Shown here piece by piece: positions 1 through 7,775 of a stretch of 64,000 bases of DNA. The notes below the pieces were generated by a model, which had not been told where the DNA came from, did no database searches, and saw only the letters and a list, made by a program, of their open reading frames with translations. Source of the DNA: Rhodobacterales bacterium HKCCE3408 (GTDB lineage Bacteria; Pseudomonadota; Alphaproteobacteria; Rhodobacterales; Rhodobacteraceae); contig WVSN01000004.1 of assembly GCA_015689705.1 (NCBI GenBank), forward strand, positions 62,001-126,000, written 5' to 3'. Position numbers and translations under genes: made by a program. Position 1 is the stretch's first letter. Each line of letters begins with the position of its first letter.

Positions 1-1
1 A

Positions 2-1213
2 TTCTATTCCCGCCGCTTCGTGATGACCTACCCGAACGAGCAGCTGCCGGCAGGCCGGCCGCTGAAGATGGCGCCCGCGCATGATGCGCAGGACGCCGCC
101 GGCGCGGTCTGGGGCGTGAACTGGGACCTCGAATCCCCGCTCTACTTCGCGCCCAAGGGCTTTCAGGAGAAACCGACGCTCAAGCGGTCGAACGCGCATG
201 ACCTCGTCGCCGAGGAATGCCGCGCGGTCCGGACCGGCGTCGGGCTTCTCGATATCACCGGCTTCAGCCGCTACGAGGTCGCGGGCCCGAACGCGGAGGC
301 ATGGCTCGACGGTCTGCTGGCGACGACCCTGCCGAAGCCCGGCCGCGCGCGGCTGGCCGTGATGCTGGCCGATACCGGGCGGCTCAAGGGCGACCTGACG
401 CTGCTGAACTGGGGCGACGGGCGCTACTGGATCATGGGGTCCTACTATCTCCGGACCTGGCACATGCGCTGGTTCAACGACCACCTGATCGACGGCGTCA
501 CCGTGCGCGACCTGGGCGAGGAGATGTGCGGCTTCGCGCTGGCCGGACCGTCGAGCCGGAAGGTGATCGAGAAGCTGACCGAGGACCCGTTGGGCCAGCT
601 GCCGTTCATGGGCTGCATGAGCGCCGAAATCGGCATGATCCGCGCCCATGTCGCGCGGATGTCCGTCACCGGAGAGCTTGGCTACGAGATCAACTGCACC
701 TATGGCGACCACGTGAAGCTGCGCCGGCAACTGCTTGAGGCCGGAGAGGAATTCGGCATCCGCGAGGTCGGGATCAACGCGCTTCTGAGCCTGCGGCTGG
801 AGAAGAGCTTTGGCATCTGGAACGCCGAGTTCACGCAGGACCGGACGCCCGGCATGACCGGGATGGACCGCTGGATCGCCTGGGACAAGGGCGAGTTCGC
901 CGGCAAGGCGGCTGCGATCGCCGAGCGGGACGGCAACGCCCCGGCGCACACGCTGGTCACGCTGGAGATCGACGCCGACGGCGCGGATGCGTCGGGCTAC
1001 GAGCCGGTGTGGCAGAACGGATCGCGCGTCGGCTTCGTGACCTCGGGCGGCTACGGCCACACGCTGCAGAAATCGCTCGCCCTGGCGCTGGTCCAGCCGG
1101 GTGTGGCCGATCCGGGCACCGAATTGTCGGTCCATGTCGTCGGGCAGGAACGGCCCGCCCGCGTGATCGCCAACTCGCCCTACGACCCGGCCGGCGCGGC
1201 GATGCGGGGATGA
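2..1213 (+). CDS. Dimethylglycine/sarcosine dehydrogenase-like protein, C-terminal part (5' end outside window)
   Basis: The reading frame is open at the left edge, so only the last 403 residues are present. The first residues (FYSRRF, then the YPNEQLPAGRPLK segment) match the junction seen in dimethylglycine and sarcosine dehydrogenases, between an N-terminal FAD oxidoreductase and a C-terminal GcvT-like folate-binding domain. What follows is a complete GcvT/YgfZ-type aminomethyltransferase module (GVGLLDITGFSRYEVAGP, later FVTSGGYGHTLQKSLALALV). Such enzymes oxidatively demethylate N-methylglycines and pass the one-carbon unit to tetrahydrofolate. The stop overlaps the start of the MttB-family gene (ATGA). 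An internal GTG/ATG near 20-23 could be mistaken for a start but is not one. The family is confident; the substrate is not. Confidence 0.85.
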   Translation, partial: FYSRRFVMTYPNEQLPAGRPLKMAPAHDAQDAAGAVWGVNWDLESPLYFAPKGFQEKPTLKRSNAHDLVAEECRAVRTGVGLLDITGFSRYEVAGPNAEAWLDGLLATTLPKPGRARLAVMLADTGRLKGDLTLLNWGDGRYWIMGSYYLRTWHMRWFNDHLIDGVTVRDLGEEMCGFALAGPSSRKVIEKLTEDPLGQLPFMGCMSAEIGMIRAHVARMSVTGELGYEINCTYGDHVKLRRQLLEAGEEFGIREVGINALLSLRLEKSFGIWNAEFTQDRTPGMTGMDRWIAWDKGEFAGKAAAIAERDGNAPAHTLVTLEIDADGADASGYEPVWQNGSRVGFVTSGGYGHTLQKSLALALVQPGVADPGTELSVHVVGQERPARVIANSPYDPAGAAMRG

Positions 1214-2733
1214 GACCCGAACGCGCCCGACGGCGGGGCCGCGGCGCCCCGCCCGCGGTCACCCGCACGGTCGACTACCGCAACCTGCGGTCGCCCTTCC
1301 CGGCGATGGACGTGTTCTCGTCCGATGAGATCGCGGCGATGCACGAAGCGGCGCTCGACGTGCTCGAACGTCTCGGGATGCGGGTCCTCCTGCCCGAGGC
1401 GCGCGATCTCTTCGTCGCGGGCGGCGCGACGGTCAGACCGGGCGACATGGTCCATATCGGGCGCGAGATGGTCGAGGCGGCGCTGGCCACCGCCCCGCGG
1501 TCGATCCTCGGCCGTGGCGGGGCACGCGACCGGGATGTCCTGCTGGAACCCGGCCGGATCGTCTTCCAGCCCGGCGCGGGCGCGCCGCACGCGACCGACG
1601 CGATCCGCGGCCGCAGACCCGGCACCGCCGGGGACTTCGTCGACCTCACGCGCCTGACGCAGCATTTCGACGTGCTGCAAATGGTCCCGCCGCTGGTCGA
1701 GCCGCAGGACGTGCCGACGCATGTGCGCCACTACCTGACGATGGAACGCCAGCTTCGCCTGTCCGACAAGCTGCCCTTCGTCTATTCGCGCGGCACGCCA
1801 CAGGTGATGGACTGTTTCGAGATCCTGAGCCTGGCCCGCGGCCTGAGCGAAGACGAGCTTCGCGCCGCAACCCATTGCTACACGATCATAAACACCAACT
1901 CACCCCGGACGCTCGACATTCCGATGGCGCAGGGCCTGATCGACTTCGCCCGGTGGGGCCAGGTGTCGATCGTGACGCCCTTCACGCTGATGGGCGCGAT
2001 GGCCCCGATCACGGTGGCTGGCGCCATCACGCTGTCCCATGCTGAGGCGCTGGCCGCGATCACGCTGACGCAGCTGGCCAGTCCGGGCGCGCCGGTCTGC
2101 TACGGCACCTTCACCTCGAACGTCGACATGAAGTCGGGCGCGCCCGCCTTCGGCACGCCCGAGCATTTCCGCGCCTCGCTCGCCGCCGGGCAGCTCGCCC
2201 GGATGATCGGCCTGCCCTGGCGCTCGGCCACCGGCTCGGCCGCGAATATCAACGACGCGCAGGCCGCGAACGAGACTCAGTTCGGGCTCTGGGGCTGCCT
2301 GCTGGCCGGCGCGACGATCACGATCCATGCCGCGGGCTGGCTCGAAGGCGGGCTGACCGTGGGCTACGAGAAGTTCATCTGCGATCTCGAGGTCCTGCAG
2401 ATGGTGGCCGAGCTCTGCGCTCCGGCCCATGCCGGACCTGCCGAGATCGGGCTCGACGCGCTGGAAGAGGTGAAGCCCGGCGGCCATTTCTTCGCCGCTG
2501 CGCAGACCATGGCGCGCTACCAGACCGAGTTCTACGAGCCCCTCGTCGCCGACTGGTCGAACTTCGGAACCTGGGAGGGCCGTGGCGGGCGCGACGCGAA
2601 CCAGCGCGCGGTCGGTATCTGGCAGGAGATCCTGGCCGAGCCCGAGGCCGATTTCCTCGGCGACCGGGGCCCGGCCATCGACGCCTTCATCGAACAGCGC
2701 TCCGCCGAGGGCGGCGCGCCGCCGGAAAGCTGA
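1210..2733 (+). CDS. Trimethylamine methyltransferase (MttB) family protein, non-pyrrolysine
   Basis: The protein has 507 residues, the usual size for the MttB superfamily (TIM-barrel methyltransferases that move a methyl group from a quaternary or tertiary amine to a corrinoid protein). The start is the ATG overlapping the upstream stop; an earlier in-frame start at 1009 would lie inside the previous gene. No in-frame amber codon interrupts the gene, so it is not a pyrrolysine enzyme. Such members are known or suspected to act on glycine betaine, proline betaine, carnitine or similar compounds. Recognisable segments are FQPGAGAPHATD, the GSAANINDAQAANETQ stretch and the glycine-rich GGHFF near the C-terminus. 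No corrinoid protein gene lies in this window. Its neighbours are a DMG-dehydrogenase-like gene and a DAO-family oxidase, which fits stepwise N-demethylation. Confidence 0.85.
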   Translation: MRPERARRRGRGAPPAVTRTVDYRNLRSPFPAMDVFSSDEIAAMHEAALDVLERLGMRVLLPEARDLFVAGGATVRPGDMVHIGREMVEAALATAPRSILGRGGARDRDVLLEPGRIVFQPGAGAPHATDAIRGRRPGTAGDFVDLTRLTQHFDVLQMVPPLVEPQDVPTHVRHYLTMERQLRLSDKLPFVYSRGTPQVMDCFEILSLARGLSEDELRAATHCYTIINTNSPRTLDIPMAQGLIDFARWGQVSIVTPFTLMGAMAPITVAGAITLSHAEALAAITLTQLASPGAPVCYGTFTSNVDMKSGAPAFGTPEHFRASLAAGQLARMIGLPWRSATGSAANINDAQAANETQFGLWGCLLAGATITIHAAGWLEGGLTVGYEKFICDLEVLQMVAELCAPAHAGPAEIGLDALEEVKPGGHFFAAAQTMARYQTEFYEPLVADWSNFGTWEGRGGRDANQRAVGIWQEILAEPEADFLGDRGPAIDAFIEQRSAEGGAPPES

Positions 2734-2753
2734 TGCGGGGGCGAGGAACTGCG

Positions 2754-3428
2754 ATGACACGTCCGCTTCTCCACCGGGACGACCCCGAACGGACGCCGCT
2801 GATCGGCAATCAGAAGGTCACGCGCGAGGACTGGCTGGCCCATGCCCGCGACGTGCTGGTGCGCGACGGCGTGGCGCATGTGAAGATCCTGCCGCTGGCC
2901 GGGCGGATGGGCGTGTCGCGGTCGAGCTTCTACTGGTTCTTCAAGCACCGGCAGGAACTGCTCGACGCGCTGCTGGCGCAATGGCAGGCGAAGAATACCG
3001 GCGCGCTCGTGGCCCAGTCCGAACTGCCGGCGCCGACGATCACCGCGGCCGTCTGCAACGTGCAGCGCTGCGTCGTCGACCCGGAGCTTTACGAGACGAA
3101 GCTCGATTTCGCCGTGCGTGACTGGGCGCGGCAGTCGGACAAGGTGCGCAAGCTGCTTCGCGCTTCGGACGCGACCCGGATCGCGGCGCTGACCGCGATG
3201 TTCCGGCGCTACGACTACGACGCGGCCGAGGCCGAAACCCGCGCCTTCACGCTGTATTACATGCAGATCGGCTACGATCTCGCCGATCTGGAGGAGCCCA
3301 TCGAGGTGCGGCTCGGCCGGTTCAGCGAATACCTGCATGTCTTCACCGGCCGCACACCGCGGCCCGAGGAGGTGGCGGAGTTCACCGCCTTCGCGCGCCA
3401 GCACTGGGAACGGAGGGAACGCGCATGA
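2754..3428 (+). CDS. TetR family transcriptional regulator
   Basis: A 224-residue protein with an N-terminal helix-turn-helix (HVKILPLAGRMGVSRSSFYWFFKHR, roughly residues 40-65) typical of TetR repressors, followed by a helical ligand-binding domain. The ATG at 2754 is preferred because GAGGAACTGCG stands just upstream; an ATG at 2733, overlapping the upstream stop, would add seven residues. The stop overlaps the start of the FAD oxidase gene (ATGA), so the regulator is co-transcribed within the methylamine operon. It probably senses the imported N-methyl compound or a breakdown product. No operator could be singled out, because the operon promoter lies outside the window. Confidence 0.85.
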   Translation: MTRPLLHRDDPERTPLIGNQKVTREDWLAHARDVLVRDGVAHVKILPLAGRMGVSRSSFYWFFKHRQELLDALLAQWQAKNTGALVAQSELPAPTITAAVCNVQRCVVDPELYETKLDFAVRDWARQSDKVRKLLRASDATRIAALTAMFRRYDYDAAEAETRAFTLYYMQIGYDLADLEEPIEVRLGRFSEYLHVFTGRTPRPEEVAEFTAFARQHWERRERA

Positions 3429-4729
3429 CATCGCCCGACGTCATCATCATCGGAACCGGCGTGATCGGCAGCGCCACGGCCTTCGAACTGGCCAAGGCGG
3501 GCCGCCGGATCCTGTCGCTCGACCGGAACCGCGCAGTAGGCCACGGCTCGACCGCCGGATCCTGCGCCATCGTCCGGATGCATTATTCCACCCGCGACGG
3601 CACGGCGCTCGCCTGGGAGGGCTACCATTACTGGCGCGACTGGGCCGAGCATCTCGGCCTGCCCTCCGGCACCGAACTGGCCCGGTTCGTCGAATGCGGC
3701 TGCCTGGTTATGAAGACCGAGGCCAATGGCCGTCTGGAGAAGCACAAGACCTATTCCGCCGCGCTGAACTGCCCGTTCGAGGAGTGGGACGCCGAGGCGA
3801 TCCGCGCCCGCCTGCCGATCTACGATCTCGACAGTTTCGCACCGGCCCGCCGCCCCGACGACCCGGATTTCGGCCGGCCGAACGGCCGCCATCTCGACGG
3901 CGCGGTGTTCTGGCCCAATGCGGGCTACGTGACCGATCCCGCGCTTTCGGCCCAGAACCTCGCCGCCGCGGCGGCACTGCATGGCGCGGAGGTGAAGCTT
4001 GGCGCGGAAGTCACCGATATCCTTCGCGAAAACGGCCGGGTAAAAGGCGTGCGGCTGGCCTCGGGCGAGGAGATCCACGCCCCGGTCGTCATCAACGTGG
4101 CCGGCCCCGGATCGGCGGCGATCAACGCGATGGCCGGCGTCACCGACGAGATGACCATCGCGACCCGACCGCTGCGCCAGGAGGTCGTCCATGTCCCCGC
4201 GCCCGAGGGCTTCGATTTCGAGGCGCATGGGACCATCGTTTCGGACAGCGACATCGCCTGCTACTGCCGGCCGGAGAAGGGCAATCACATCCTCATCGGG
4301 TCCGAGGATCCGCCCTGCGACGACCACCAGTGGGTCGCGCGGGACACCGGCTATGACAGCGATTTCTCCGAGCAATGGCGCGTGCAGGCCCTGCGCTACG
4401 CGCAGCGCGTCCCCACGCTTGGCATCCCGTCGCGGATGAAAGGCGTCGTCGATCTCTATGACGCCTCGACCGACTGGATCCCGATCTACGACGCGTCCAG
4501 CCTCGGCGGCTACTACATGGCCTGCGGCACCAGCGGGAACCAGTACAAGAACGCGCCGATTGCCGGGAAGATGATGGCCGCGCTCGTGGACTACTGCGAA
4601 GGCGGCGCGGATCACGACGCCGATCCGTTGCAATTCACCCTGCCTAATATCGGCGAGACGATCGACGTCGGCTTCTATTCCCGCAAGCGCCCGATCAACT
4701 CCGAATCGAGCTTCTCGGTCCTCGGCTGA
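3425..4729 (+). CDS. FAD-dependent oxidoreductase, DAO family (sarcosine-oxidase-like)
   Basis: The protein has 434 residues with an N-terminal dinucleotide-binding motif (IIIGTGVIGSATAFELAKAG, residues 7-26) and a DAO-type body. The C-terminal segment YYMACGTSGNQYKNAPIAGK is the second FAD-contact motif of the sarcosine oxidase/dimethylglycine dehydrogenase group. It most likely oxidises an N-methylated amino acid, releasing formaldehyde or passing electrons to a partner. It overlaps the TetR gene by four bases and is followed 54 bases later by a dehydrogenase. It lacks the GcvT domain of the first gene in the window, so the two are not duplicates. The exact substrate cannot be read from sequence. 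Confidence 0.8.
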   Translation: MTSPDVIIIGTGVIGSATAFELAKAGRRILSLDRNRAVGHGSTAGSCAIVRMHYSTRDGTALAWEGYHYWRDWAEHLGLPSGTELARFVECGCLVMKTEANGRLEKHKTYSAALNCPFEEWDAEAIRARLPIYDLDSFAPARRPDDPDFGRPNGRHLDGAVFWPNAGYVTDPALSAQNLAAAAALHGAEVKLGAEVTDILRENGRVKGVRLASGEEIHAPVVINVAGPGSAAINAMAGVTDEMTIATRPLRQEVVHVPAPEGFDFEAHGTIVSDSDIACYCRPEKGNHILIGSEDPPCDDHQWVARDTGYDSDFSEQWRVQALRYAQRVPTLGIPSRMKGVVDLYDASTDWIPIYDASSLGGYYMACGTSGNQYKNAPIAGKMMAALVDYCEGGADHDADPLQFTLPNIGETIDVGFYSRKRPINSESSFSVLG

Positions 4730-4783
4730 GGGTTGCGGAGGCCGGGCCCGGGCGGCAGTGTCGCGCCCGAAGGGAGGGCCGCC

Positions 4784-5647
4784 ATGGACCACGTCGCATT
4801 CCTGGGCTTCGGCGAGGCCGGAGGCGCCATTCTCAGCGGATGGGCCGAGGCCCGCCCCGCGCTTGTCACCGCCTTTGACATCAAGACCGAGGATGACGCC
4901 ACCCGCGGCCAGATGCGCGCCCGCTACCAGGCCCACGGGATCGCCGAGCGCGACGGGCGCACGGCGCTCGACGGGGCGCAGGCCGTCTTCAGCCTCGTGA
5001 CCGCCGACCAGGCCCGCGTCGCGGCCGAGGCCGCCGCCCCGCATCTCGCCCCCGGCACGCTCTTTCTCGACGGCAATTCCTGTGCGCCGGACGAAAAGCG
5101 CGCCTCGGCCGCCGCCGTCGAGGCTGCCGGCGCGCGCTATGTCGATATGGCGATCATGGCGCCGGTCGGAAAGCTGAAGCACCGTGTGCCGCTCCTGATC
5201 TCGGGGCCCCATGCCGCCGACGGCGCGGCCGCGCTGGCCGCCTTCGGCATGAGCGCCGAGATCGTCGGCGACTCGGTCGGACAGGCCGCTTCGGTCAAGA
5301 TGCTGCGCTCGGTCGTGGTGAAGGGGATGGAGGCGCTGATGGCCGAGTCCATGCTCGCCGCGCGGCGCGCGGGCGTGGCCGATCTGGTGCTCGCCTCGCT
5401 CTCGGGCTCGGACCCGGATATCGACTGGGAGAGCCGTGCCGCCCGGTCGCTGGAACGCATGATGGTCCACGGCACCCGCCGCGCGGCCGAGATGCGGGAT
5501 GTCGCGGCCACTGTCGCCGCGCTCGGCCTGCCGCCGCTGATGGCCACAGCCACGGCGCTCTGGCAGGACCGGATCGCGGATACCGGCACCGAACCCGGGC
5601 CCGAGGACCTCGCCGACCGCGCCGATCGTCTGAACGAACGGCTCTGA
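4784..5647 (+). CDS. NAD(P)-dependent oxidoreductase with DUF1932 domain (beta-hydroxyacid dehydrogenase-like)
   Basis: The protein has 287 residues. The N-terminus carries a Rossmann motif (FLGFGEAGGAILSGW, residues 5-19) and the second half resembles the DUF1932/6-phosphogluconate-dehydrogenase-like C-terminal domain (VKMLRSVVVKGMEALMAESMLAA). The start was chosen for the GGGAGGG element ending six bases before ATG. Relatives include L-threonate and 3-hydroxyisobutyrate dehydrogenases. Here it probably oxidises a small hydroxyacid downstream of demethylation. Position in the operon is the only hint to substrate. Confidence 0.75.
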   Translation: MDHVAFLGFGEAGGAILSGWAEARPALVTAFDIKTEDDATRGQMRARYQAHGIAERDGRTALDGAQAVFSLVTADQARVAAEAAAPHLAPGTLFLDGNSCAPDEKRASAAAVEAAGARYVDMAIMAPVGKLKHRVPLLISGPHAADGAAALAAFGMSAEIVGDSVGQAASVKMLRSVVVKGMEALMAESMLAARRAGVADLVLASLSGSDPDIDWESRAARSLERMMVHGTRRAAEMRDVAATVAALGLPPLMATATALWQDRIADTGTEPGPEDLADRADRLNERL

Positions 5648-5653
5648 GCACGC

Positions 5654-5683
5654 TTGTGCCCCGGCCCGTCCCGGCGCTACGTT
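5654..5683 (+). promoter_or_regulatory. Possible weak promoter for dxr
   Basis: In the 61-base gap before dxr, TTGTGC (5654-5659) and TACGTT (5678-5683) are separated by 18 bases, a loose sigma-70 arrangement. The ribosome binding site GGAAGGGA follows. dxr may therefore be transcribed separately from the amine genes. The match is weak. Confidence 0.25.
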
Positions 5684-5708
5684 TCGGACTGGAACGGAAG
5701 GGACTTTC

Positions 5709-6878
5709 ATGCGCCGGGTGACGATCTTCGGGGCCACGGGTTCGATCGGTCAGAACACGATCGACCTCATCGCGCGCGATCCGGACGGGTTCGAGGTCGT
5801 CGCGCTGACCGGCGGGCGCAATGTCGCGAAACTGGCCGAGGATGCGATCCGCCTGAACGCGGAGGTGGCCGTGACCGCCTTCGACGACGCCCTGCCCGAG
5901 CTGCGCGAACGGCTGGCCGGGTCGGGCATCGAGGCCGCGGGCGGGACCGGGGCCATCCTCGAGGCCGCCGACCGCCCGGCCGACTGGATCATGTCCGGCA
6001 TCGTCGGCGCCGCCGGGCTGGAGCCGGGGCTGCGCGCGATGGCGCAGGGCACGACGCTGGCGCTCGCCAACAAGGAAAGCCTCGTCTGCGCCGGTGCACT
6101 CGTGCTCGACACCGCGAAGACGCACGCCGCGACCCTCCTGCCCGTCGACAGCGAACATTCGGCCGTCTTCCAGGCCCTCGTGGGCGAGGACATGAGCGCG
6201 GTGGAGCGGGTCATCGTCACCGCCTCGGGCGGGTCGTTCCGCGACTGGCCCGAGGAGAAGCTGGCCCGCGCCACGCTGGCCGAGGCGTCGAACCATCCGA
6301 ACTGGGCCATGGGCCAGCGCATCACAATCGACAGCGCGAGCCTGTTCAACAAGGCCATGGAACTGATTGAAGCGCGGGAATTTTTCGGATTGCGGCCCGA
6401 CCAGATCGAGGCCGTGATCCATCCCGAAAGCCTGATCCACGCGCTGGTCGGCTTCCGCGACGGGGCGCTGATGGCGCATATTGGGCCGCCCGACATGCGC
6501 CATGCGATCGGCTACGCGCTGAACTGGCCCGACCGCCGCGCCCTGCCCGTCCATCGCCTGAACCTCGTCGAGATCGGGCAGCTCACCTTCCGCGACCCCA
6601 ACGAGGACCGCCATCCCGCGCTGCGGCTCGCGCGCGAGGTGATGGAGGCCGGCGGGCTGACCGGCGCGGCCTTCTGCGCCGCCAAGGACCGCGCGCTCGA
6701 CGGCTTCATCGCGGGCGAGATCGGATTTCTCGAGATGGCCGCCGTGGTCGAGACCGTGCTCGACCGGATCGCGCCGCAGCTTCCCCGGGAGATGACGCTC
6801 GACACCGTGCGCGGGACAATCGCCGAGGCGCATCGCCTTGCGGACACCGTCATCGGCGACCGGGTCGCGGCGGAATAG
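5709..6878 (+). CDS. dxr: 1-deoxy-D-xylulose 5-phosphate reductoisomerase
   Basis: The protein has 389 residues, full length for DXR (IspC), the NADPH-dependent enzyme that converts 1-deoxyxylulose 5-phosphate to 2-C-methylerythritol 4-phosphate in the MEP isoprenoid pathway. It carries the NADPH-binding GATGSIGQNT at residues 8-17, the ALANKESLV motif, the metal and substrate segment LLPVDSEHSAVFQ, the flexible-loop TASGGSFRDWP, MGQRITIDSASLFNK and HPESLIHALV. It is therefore a canonical DXR rather than a DXR-like (DRL) enzyme. Its usual alphaproteobacterial neighbours (cdsA, rseP, bamA, lpxD) are absent; instead it follows a methylamine catabolic operon. The next gene converges directly, with no spacer. 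Confidence 0.97.
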   Translation: MRRVTIFGATGSIGQNTIDLIARDPDGFEVVALTGGRNVAKLAEDAIRLNAEVAVTAFDDALPELRERLAGSGIEAAGGTGAILEAADRPADWIMSGIVGAAGLEPGLRAMAQGTTLALANKESLVCAGALVLDTAKTHAATLLPVDSEHSAVFQALVGEDMSAVERVIVTASGGSFRDWPEEKLARATLAEASNHPNWAMGQRITIDSASLFNKAMELIEAREFFGLRPDQIEAVIHPESLIHALVGFRDGALMAHIGPPDMRHAIGYALNWPDRRALPVHRLNLVEIGQLTFRDPNEDRHPALRLAREVMEAGGLTGAAFCAAKDRALDGFIAGEIGFLEMAAVVETVLDRIAPQLPREMTLDTVRGTIAEAHRLADTVIGDRVAAE

Positions 6879-7775
6879 CTACTCGACCGGCACCACATCG
6901 ACGCGGTGCGTGGTCTCGTGCCGGCCGATGGTGCGCAGGCTGCCCTTGACCGGCGCGACGTCGGAATAGTCCCGCCCCACCGCCACGGCGATATGCCCCT
7001 CTCCGGCGAGGATCGCGTTCGTCGGGTCGATCTCGATCCAGCCCATCTCCTGCCCGCACCAGGCGCGCACCCAGGCATGCATCGCGTCGGCCCCTTCCAG
7101 CCGCGGCTGGCCCGGCGGGGGAATGGTGCGCAGGTAGCCCGACACGTAGCCCGCCGGGATGCCGAGCGCGCGCAGCCCGGCGATCATGATGTGGCTCATG
7201 TCCTGGCAGACGCCGCGGCGGTTCCGGAACGCGGTCGTCGGATCGGTCGAGACATCGGTTGCGGTCGGGTCGAAGGCGATCTCGCCGTGGATCGCGCGCG
7301 CCACCGCGTCGACCGCCCCGAGGACCGAGGCGCCGGAGGGCAGCGCGGCGCGGGCGAAATCGCCGATCTCCTTCGCCGTGCGCACCCGGGGGCTTTCGCC
7401 CAGGAAATGGTGCGGCGCATCTGGCGCGATCGAGGTCAGAGCGGCCAGCTCCGCCGGCAGGTGGTCGAGCGCGCAGGACAGGTCCAGCGCCGGCTCGCCC
7501 GCCGCGCGACGCACCCGGCCGGTGAACCGGAAGGCGATTTCGCTGAGGCTGCCGTCATGGGAGACCTCGGTCACCGCGTTGCCGAAGAAATCCCGCCCTT
7601 CCTGCCGGTAGCTCGGCACCGGCTCGGTCGTCACCAGGCCGGTGATCATCTGCTGTTCGGACGTGGTGCGCGGCTGGATGCGCAGCACCGACCGGCTCGC
7701 CCCGGCGGGCGCCTCGTAGAGATAATCGATCTCCAGCCGGATGTCGTAGAGCGTCCAGTCGGCCATCGCGGTCAT
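6879..7775 (-). CDS. Transglutaminase-like family protein
   Basis: A 298-residue cytoplasmic protein with an N-terminal beta-rich bacterial transglutaminase domain and a C-terminal transglutaminase core. The triad is visible as Cys190 (RRGVCQDMSH), His233 (DAMHAWVRAW) and Asp250 (EIDPTN). The ATG at 7775 overlaps the stop of the upstream ATP-grasp gene (ATGA); an alternative ATG lies at 7766. It is the last gene of a three-gene operon of the conserved alpha-E / ATP-grasp / transglutaminase type, proposed in comparative-genomic work to make or process a peptide-like product. The biochemical role is unproven. Confidence 0.85.
   Translation of the reverse strand: MTAMADWTLYDIRLEIDYLYEAPAGASRSVLRIQPRTTSEQQMITGLVTTEPVPSYRQEGRDFFGNAVTEVSHDGSLSEIAFRFTGRVRRAAGEPALDLSCALDHLPAELAALTSIAPDAPHHFLGESPRVRTAKEIGDFARAALPSGASVLGAVDAVARAIHGEIAFDPTATDVSTDPTTAFRNRRGVCQDMSHIMIAGLRALGIPAGYVSGYLRTIPPPGQPRLEGADAMHAWVRAWCGQEMGWIEIDPTNAILAGEGHIAVAVGRDYSDVAPVKGSLRTIGRHETTHRVDVVPVE

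Noticed and set aside
1210-2733. Possible pyrrolysine (in-frame TAG) MttB
   Set aside because: The gene is complete without any in-frame stop, so it belongs to the non-pyrrolysine group.
3272-5737. Very long open frame (821 codons) on the - strand opposite the amine operon
   Set aside because: Its translation is Arg/Gly/Ala-rich, has no recognisable domain and lies opposite four well-supported genes. It is a by-product of high GC third positions. The same applies to long antisense frames near 7883-10324, 11340-13616, 16256-18196 and 46721-49258.
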